DNA of 64,000 bases, from NCBI GenBank assembly GCA_014529385.2, contig CM043942.1:36114469-36178468 (forward strand). The letters are read 5' to 3'. The notes beneath the pieces were generated by a model. That model worked only from the letters and a program-made list of their open reading frames with translations, did no database searches and was not told the DNA's origin. The translations under genes were made by a program, and so were the position numbers. Positions within the stretch are counted from its first letter, which is position 1, and each line of letters starts with the position of its first letter. Of the stretch, positions 57,079 through 64,000 are shown piece after piece. This DNA comes from Adiantum capillus-veneris (Eukaryota; Streptophyta; Polypodiopsida; Polypodiales; Pteridaceae).

Positions 57079-57156
57079 TAATCTTTTCAGAGTCTTTGGT
57101 ACTGCCGTTGGAAGTGAGGAGGCAACAACCTTAGAAGCTAGCAGGACCCCAAACAG
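57079..57156 (+). CDS. PP2A-B55: PP2A B55 regulatory subunit, exon after the giant intron
   Basis: The first base completes the AGT serine codon, giving S-NLFRVFGTAVGSEEATTL, then EASRTPN. It matches plant B55 YSNLFRVFG......TLEASRxP. The acceptor GCTTTCAG ends at 57078 and the donor GTATTG is at 57157. The clean frame and splice sites show that selection has kept this exon tied to the exons 42 kb upstream. Confidence 0.95.
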
Positions 57157-57359
57157 GTATTGAGTGGTTGCGTTGTCCACTGCTGGATAATTCTTGAGTG
57201 AAACACATCCTTTCTTTATTGAATCTCTTATTAAAATGATACCTTTCTACTGTAAAAATGTCTAAAAATGGTGCTTGGAAAATCATTATGGGTGACCCCC
57301 TCAAGGCTGCACCCGGAACAAAATGGTACATCTTATTCTGTTTGCTGATTACTTCGCAG

Positions 57360-57433
57360 GCGTCCAGTACAAGCCATGCCCTCTAATGCAGGGAGAAGTG
57401 TGATTAACTTTGCACGCCGTGCTGGTGGAAGAG
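57360..57433 (+). CDS. PP2A-B55: PP2A B55 regulatory subunit, penultimate exon
   Basis: Acceptor CGCAG is at 57355-57359. The frame gives RRPVQAMPSNAGRSVINFAR, then RAGGR. This linker is the variable, basic loop before the last WD40 blade in plant B55 proteins. The donor GTGAGT follows at 57434. Confidence 0.9.
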
Positions 57434-57507
57434 GTGAGTGAAGCTCCACATTTTGTTGAAACTCTAAAAGACCCATAAGATTACTCATTCCTCTACCTTA
57501 TACACAG

Positions 57508-57632
57508 GGAATGAAATGGATATGAACGGAGGATATGCTTTCTCGGCGAAGTTACTCCACCTGGCTTGGCATCCCTCAGCAAATCTGATTGCTTGTGCAG
57601 CTTCAAACAGCTTGTATATGTACTATGCTTAG
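57508..57632 (+). CDS. PP2A-B55: PP2A B55 regulatory subunit, last exon
   Basis: Acceptor ACACAG ends at 57507. The frame gives NEMDMNGGYAFSAKLLHLAW, then HPSANLIACAASNSLYMYYA and TAG at 57630-57632. KLLHLAWHP and the NSLYMYYA C-terminus are characteristic of plant B55 subunits. This exon closes the WD40 propeller. No damage is seen. Confidence 0.96.
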
Positions 57633-60237
57633 GGAACTTTCTTTATTAGCAAAAGGTTCTTTTATATTTTCATCCACATCATGGGGTGGCACAAATGTAA
57701 GCCCATGGGGAAGCAAGAGCGGTTGATCTTTCAAAGTCTTTTCCGGCATTGCTTACGGTTCATCGATAGAAAGAGTCCCGCAGCGTGCGGTCGTCTTCTT
57801 GGGATGGGAATAGCCCATTTCTGAACAGTCAATCTTTACCTTCGAGGTTGGAGGAAGGCCAACCATAGGTGAAGGTGCCCATATGTTGATTCTTTAATAG
57901 CATGGAAGGGAGCCTAGTTTACTGTTGTAAATTTTGGCAAAGGAGAGTTTGTGAACAGATAGATACTTCATCATTGTGCTATGTATTGGTTATGCACCCA
58001 TTGACACATGCATAAGTTTGCTTATAGACGGGTCGATTATTGGTCATATTGACAAAGTGCAAAAATAATGGGTTTTTGACCTCGGAGGTATTACCCTCAG
58101 GTGTCCTATAATCCCATTTGTCTGGACAGTCGGAACGAGCTCAGAAGCAGTTGTTTTTGACGCGTGGTGCATGATAAATCGGTGTTTCATCCGTATGCGC
58201 GTGTTGCGTGCGCGCACACATACTATGGCATGCATTTCTTGTACACATCATTGAGAAGAGTTCTTTGCTCCACAACCTTGGGCCTAACTAGAATTTAGCT
58301 ATTCATAAAATCTAAGGCTAACTTTGTCAAATTCCAGCTTCCTCTACCTGAATGAGCTAGCGAAACGATATAGGCTTTGATTTAGACTACATAATGAGTC
58401 CTCTTAAGGATAACAATATTTTGCTTTATTTATATAACCTTTTTAGCAAATCATGTTTTTCTTTTAGCTTTGTAATAAGTGTACTTGCCAGACTGGCTTC
58501 CCTCGACTCTTCGGATGTGTGCAGGACTAAAAGTATCCTCACTAACCTGAACATTGGATTAAATATGGGGATCCCCAGGATTCCGTAGAGAATGTAATAC
58601 AGAACCTGTGGGTCTTACTTTGTCAAATACTTGAAAATCACCCTTTACATTGATATTGAGGTTGCTTCTACAAGGCCACGTTGGTCCTTCAATTATGGCC
58701 TCATTTGGTTTGTGGAAACTATCCCTATTGTTGATTAAGTACTAAAGAAACTTGCTTCCTCTCTTCCCATGCGAACATCACCTAAAAAATCTTGCTGTCA
58801 TATCACCTATCTTTACTTTTAAGATGGGCTTGGGTATTAACTGTCCACTTCCGGGCGTTGTAGTCCTCTGAGTTTCTGATGGCCTGCAATAGAATTAACC
58901 TTCAATTTTTCCTCACACAAACACTGTGCATGAAGTACTGCATCATTTCCTTCTGTTGCAAAGTCTGTTGGGCGCTTGTCCTTGAATGGAGTCACCTCTG
59001 CACATTGAATCCTCCGTCCATTTTATTCGTATGGGGATGTATGGCATGTTGATGTTTGGAACTAATCAAAGATTTACGCTCTTAGTTTGCTTGGATTTCT
59101 ATGCACGATACACATCCCGATTTTTCCCTTTTTCACCTGCACAACCTATTGGATTTGTTATCTACATGCGGCTGGCATGCAAAAGATTTGCAATGAGGAG
59201 GCCTATGGCCTTGCATACTTAATAATAATGAGTTGGTGCTTAATAATCAATTCTTACTCTGAGAAATGGTCGGCAAACAGTGAGCACTGAATTGATACAT
59301 TTTACTGGTATTTCTTCCCATTACTACTGGCTTAAAGGTTGGTTCAAAGCTTGTAATGGTGAAGTATCTCTGGTATCCATAAAAGAAAAACAATTCCCGG
59401 TAAAATCTTTCTTTGAAGCGCTTTCGTGGAATTGTATGGAGGGCATTGGTTTTTACCTTTCAATAATGGTGCAATGAGTTTTACTTGATTGAGCATGGGT
59501 TTGCAGAGATAATGATGCACTTATAGGAGAAAGACTAAAGTTCATACTAGACTTATGGGTTTTTTTATGTAGTTGATGATTATTTCATCACTTGAATGAT
59601 ATCTCGCCACATTGCTTGGATTTCTTTGCTACATCTTGCATAGATTGACTACGTCTGCTCTAGAGGCGGCTGAAATCTGACTTCTTTCTAAATGAACCTT
59701 GTTGTGATTAGAAATAGGTTTGCCACCATAGACTTAGTTTTTTTATGGCAACCATTGTGATAAGCTTGTTGGTGATATTTCACATGAATTTCATTATGGA
59801 AGCTACAGGCCTTTTTTTCGAACGTGCTGCCTAGATACTTTCTGAGCATTGGACCTTAAACTAATTTCCCTAGCTAACTTTCTGATCGTGGGACTATTTT
59901 CATTTTAAAACTTGACTTTTGATCCTATGTCTGATGCCTGACTTGAAATTTACAGAGCAACAAGTGGTGACTATGTTGATGAACCATATTGAACATATAA
60001 GGCTCTTAGCATTTAGACGCAGGGAGTAGGAAGCAATAGCTCTTGATGCTTTGAATATGACATTGATAAGTTGTCTTCTATTAACTTTTCATGTTGAATG
60101 TCTGTGATGTCTGTGAAATTTTTTTAATGAACTTCTCTTCATTTGGTATAAAAGAGCTTTATTATGCAAAACTATCTACTTGGGATCTTACTTGATGATA
60201 GAGCTATACTGACCTGAATAGGAGTGAAGTGGGTGGT
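57633..60237 (+). other. 3' untranslated region and downstream flank of B55
   Basis: It starts directly after the TAG. Mixed and then AT-rich sequence; no exon-like or transposon-coding signal was recognised. The transcript end cannot be fixed from sequence alone. Confidence 0.5.
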
Positions 60238-60245
60238 ATTCTTCT

Positions 60246-60443
60246 GATCCTTTAAAAAAAAAAAACCATTGAGTGCAGTGAAGTTAGTACGGAGAGACTT
60301 TACACATATCATGTATTCACAATTGCTGTACAATACACCCTCGAGGGGTGACAGTGGGAGAGAACGCAACCCATGAGGCTCAAACCCTCAACCTTGAGGT
60401 TACATCACAAAGATCTCACCAACTGAGCTATGCTTCTTGGGTG
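60246..60443 (-). mobile_element. tRNA-derived SINE with T-rich tail (Au-like)
   Basis: On the - strand the 5' part contains ATAGCTCAGTTGGTGAGATC, a pol III box A, and about 25 bases later GGTTGAGGGTTTGAGCC, box B-like. It ends with a short T run (12 on the + strand as A, 60254-60265). The sequence is flanked by the direct repeat ATTCTTCT (60238-60245 and 60444-60451). Length about 198 bases. tRNA-related head, T tail and target duplication fit plant Au-type SINEs. Confidence 0.75.
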
Positions 60444-60451
60444 ATTCTTCT

Positions 60452-63042
<2,591 letters not shown>

Positions 63043-63429
63043 CTATTAACTAGAGTTTTTAAGTACAAAATTTAGTTCCACTAAGCACACGCGTAAAGAG
63101 ATAGAGAAGGACAAAGATTGACCTCTAGCAAGTACACATGCACATAACCAAGAGAGTACACAATGGAGGTATAGCTTGACAGCTAGTACTACTTTTTCAT
63201 TAAGCAAAATGATAAGATGGTCTAAAAAGCAAAAGTCAAAATACAAGAGGTATAAAGTGACAATTTGCAAACGGTCAATATAAAACCACTAATGAATGAG
63301 CTGGCAGGATAAGGGTGACCACTCTTGGTAGGTAGAACATGTGGATGAAGTCCAGATGTAGGACCACTAGCGATGATTCTCATGTCCACTACCTTGTTCA
63401 GTAATTGTATGTGAGAAATCATCCAAGAT

Positions 63430-63645
63430 GACTTTCTATTGAGATTTATATCTCAATACTCCCTCGTGCTAGTAACGAATGTATGCAAGAAATCATTCAA
63501 GCAGACTTTCTATTGAGCTTCATATCTCAATACTCCATCTCAATCTCGACAGCATCTCTCATACTCCAAGTTGACTTTCTATTGAGCTTCATATCTCAAT
63601 ACTCCCTCTCAATCTTGATAGCATCTCTCATACTCCAAGCATCAC
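63430..63645 (-). repeat. 69-74 base tandem repeat, three copies
   Basis: GACTTTCTATTGAG recurs at 63430, 63504 and 63573, each followed by TATCTCAATACTCC. Copies 2 and 3 also share CATCTCTCATACTCCAA. It lies next to a copia fragment and may belong to its 3' coding or LTR-proximal region. Confidence 0.85.
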
Positions 63646-63659
63646 TCAAAGTGATTTAT

Positions 63660-64000
63660 CCTCGTGTGAAACATTAGGGTTTGTGCCAAACATATGCTGC
63701 TTAGGTTGTCATGGTAAATGACATTAGACCTTTGTCAACTCTCTAAGTGGTATTTGTAGCCATACTAACTCACTTGTTTCCACTGCAACACCCCTGTACT
63801 TAGCCTCTATACTCGAGAACCAATCAAGGGCCGCTTCTTGTTGCTAACCACCTTGAAAAAGCATAAACCTATTGGTAGATCACTAGGCACATCGACTACC
63901 AACCCAACCTACATTTGTGTACCCAAGTAGCTATAACTTTGTGTTAACCTTGTAAAAGAGTTCATAATCCAAGGTATCACTTGCATAAGACAATGTGTAC
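63660..64000 (-). pseudogene. Ty1/copia RNase H fragment
   Basis: The - strand reads YLGYTNVGWVGSR, then SSIEAKYRGVAVETSELVWL, followed by PLREL, and after a shift NLSSICLAQTLMFH. The S.EAEYRA......W...LL.EL pattern, with a CDN.S...A..P.FH-like follow-up, is typical of copia RNase H. Stops and shifts are present; the element continues past the right edge. Confidence 0.75.

Noticed and set aside
57633-59500. Additional genes downstream of B55
   Set aside because: Only short open frames without motifs or splice context; treated as 3' UTR and flank.
60370-60443. tRNA gene on the - strand
   Set aside because: Box A and box B are present, but no full cloverleaf or anticodon arm forms. The sequence continues as a T-tailed, target-duplicated SINE.

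Overview
The window is nuclear DNA of a land plant with a large, repeat-filled genome. The one host gene is a plant-type PP2A B55 (WD40) regulatory subunit on the + strand. Four of its exons lie at about 13.58-14.87 kb and the last three at 57.08-57.63 kb. They are separated by one intron of 42,212 bases (14867-57078), and the 5' exons lie upstream of the window or were not found. Intron size and LINE load suggest a fern, gymnosperm or similar large-genome lineage; that is inference, not a diagnosis.

Nearly everything else is transposable elements, mostly decayed and nested. LINE family 1 has an ORF1 with a coiled coil and an L1-ORF1p-like C-terminal part, then an APE-type endonuclease, a YADD reverse transcriptase and a C-terminal Cys/His motif. 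It is present as nine copies (A-C, E, G-J and a fragment set), all on the - strand, antisense to the host gene. Its 3' ends carry a short hairpin followed by a (GA)n or (GAAA)n tail as read on the + strand. Family 2 is plant L1-like, with a DUF4283-like/CCHC ORF1, endonuclease, FADD reverse transcriptase and zf-RVT-like end. It gives two long sense copies (D 30.5-37.56 kb, F 44.3-49.97 kb); an antisense ORF1 piece of similar type is split at 23.3-23.9 and 29.9-30.1 kb.

Layout: 0-7.6 kb is LINE A interrupted by two LTR elements; 8.5-11 kb LINE B; 11-12.1 kb telomere-motif tandem repeat and unassigned DNA; 12.2-13.35 kb LINE C; 13.58-14.87 kb B55 exons; 15.8-22.3 kb scrambled Ty3/gypsy pieces; 22.43-22.79 kb a hAT-like MITE; 23.9-29.9 kb a Ty3/gypsy element with LTRs inserted in a LINE ORF1; 30.5-37.56 kb LINE D; 37.69-43.6 kb LINEs J and E; 44.3-50 kb LINE F; 50.2-51.8 kb LINE G; 52.5-56.9 kb LINEs H and I; 57.08-57.63 kb last B55 exons; then AT-rich 3' flank with a T-tailed tRNA-derived SINE, simple repeats and a Ty1/copia fragment at the right edge.

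No RNA genes, CRISPR arrays or prokaryotic features were seen. The most useful leads are the giant B55 intron with a possible alternative terminal exon, the same-frame ORF1-stop-ORF2 arrangement of LINE family 1, and its hairpin plus microsatellite 3' ends.
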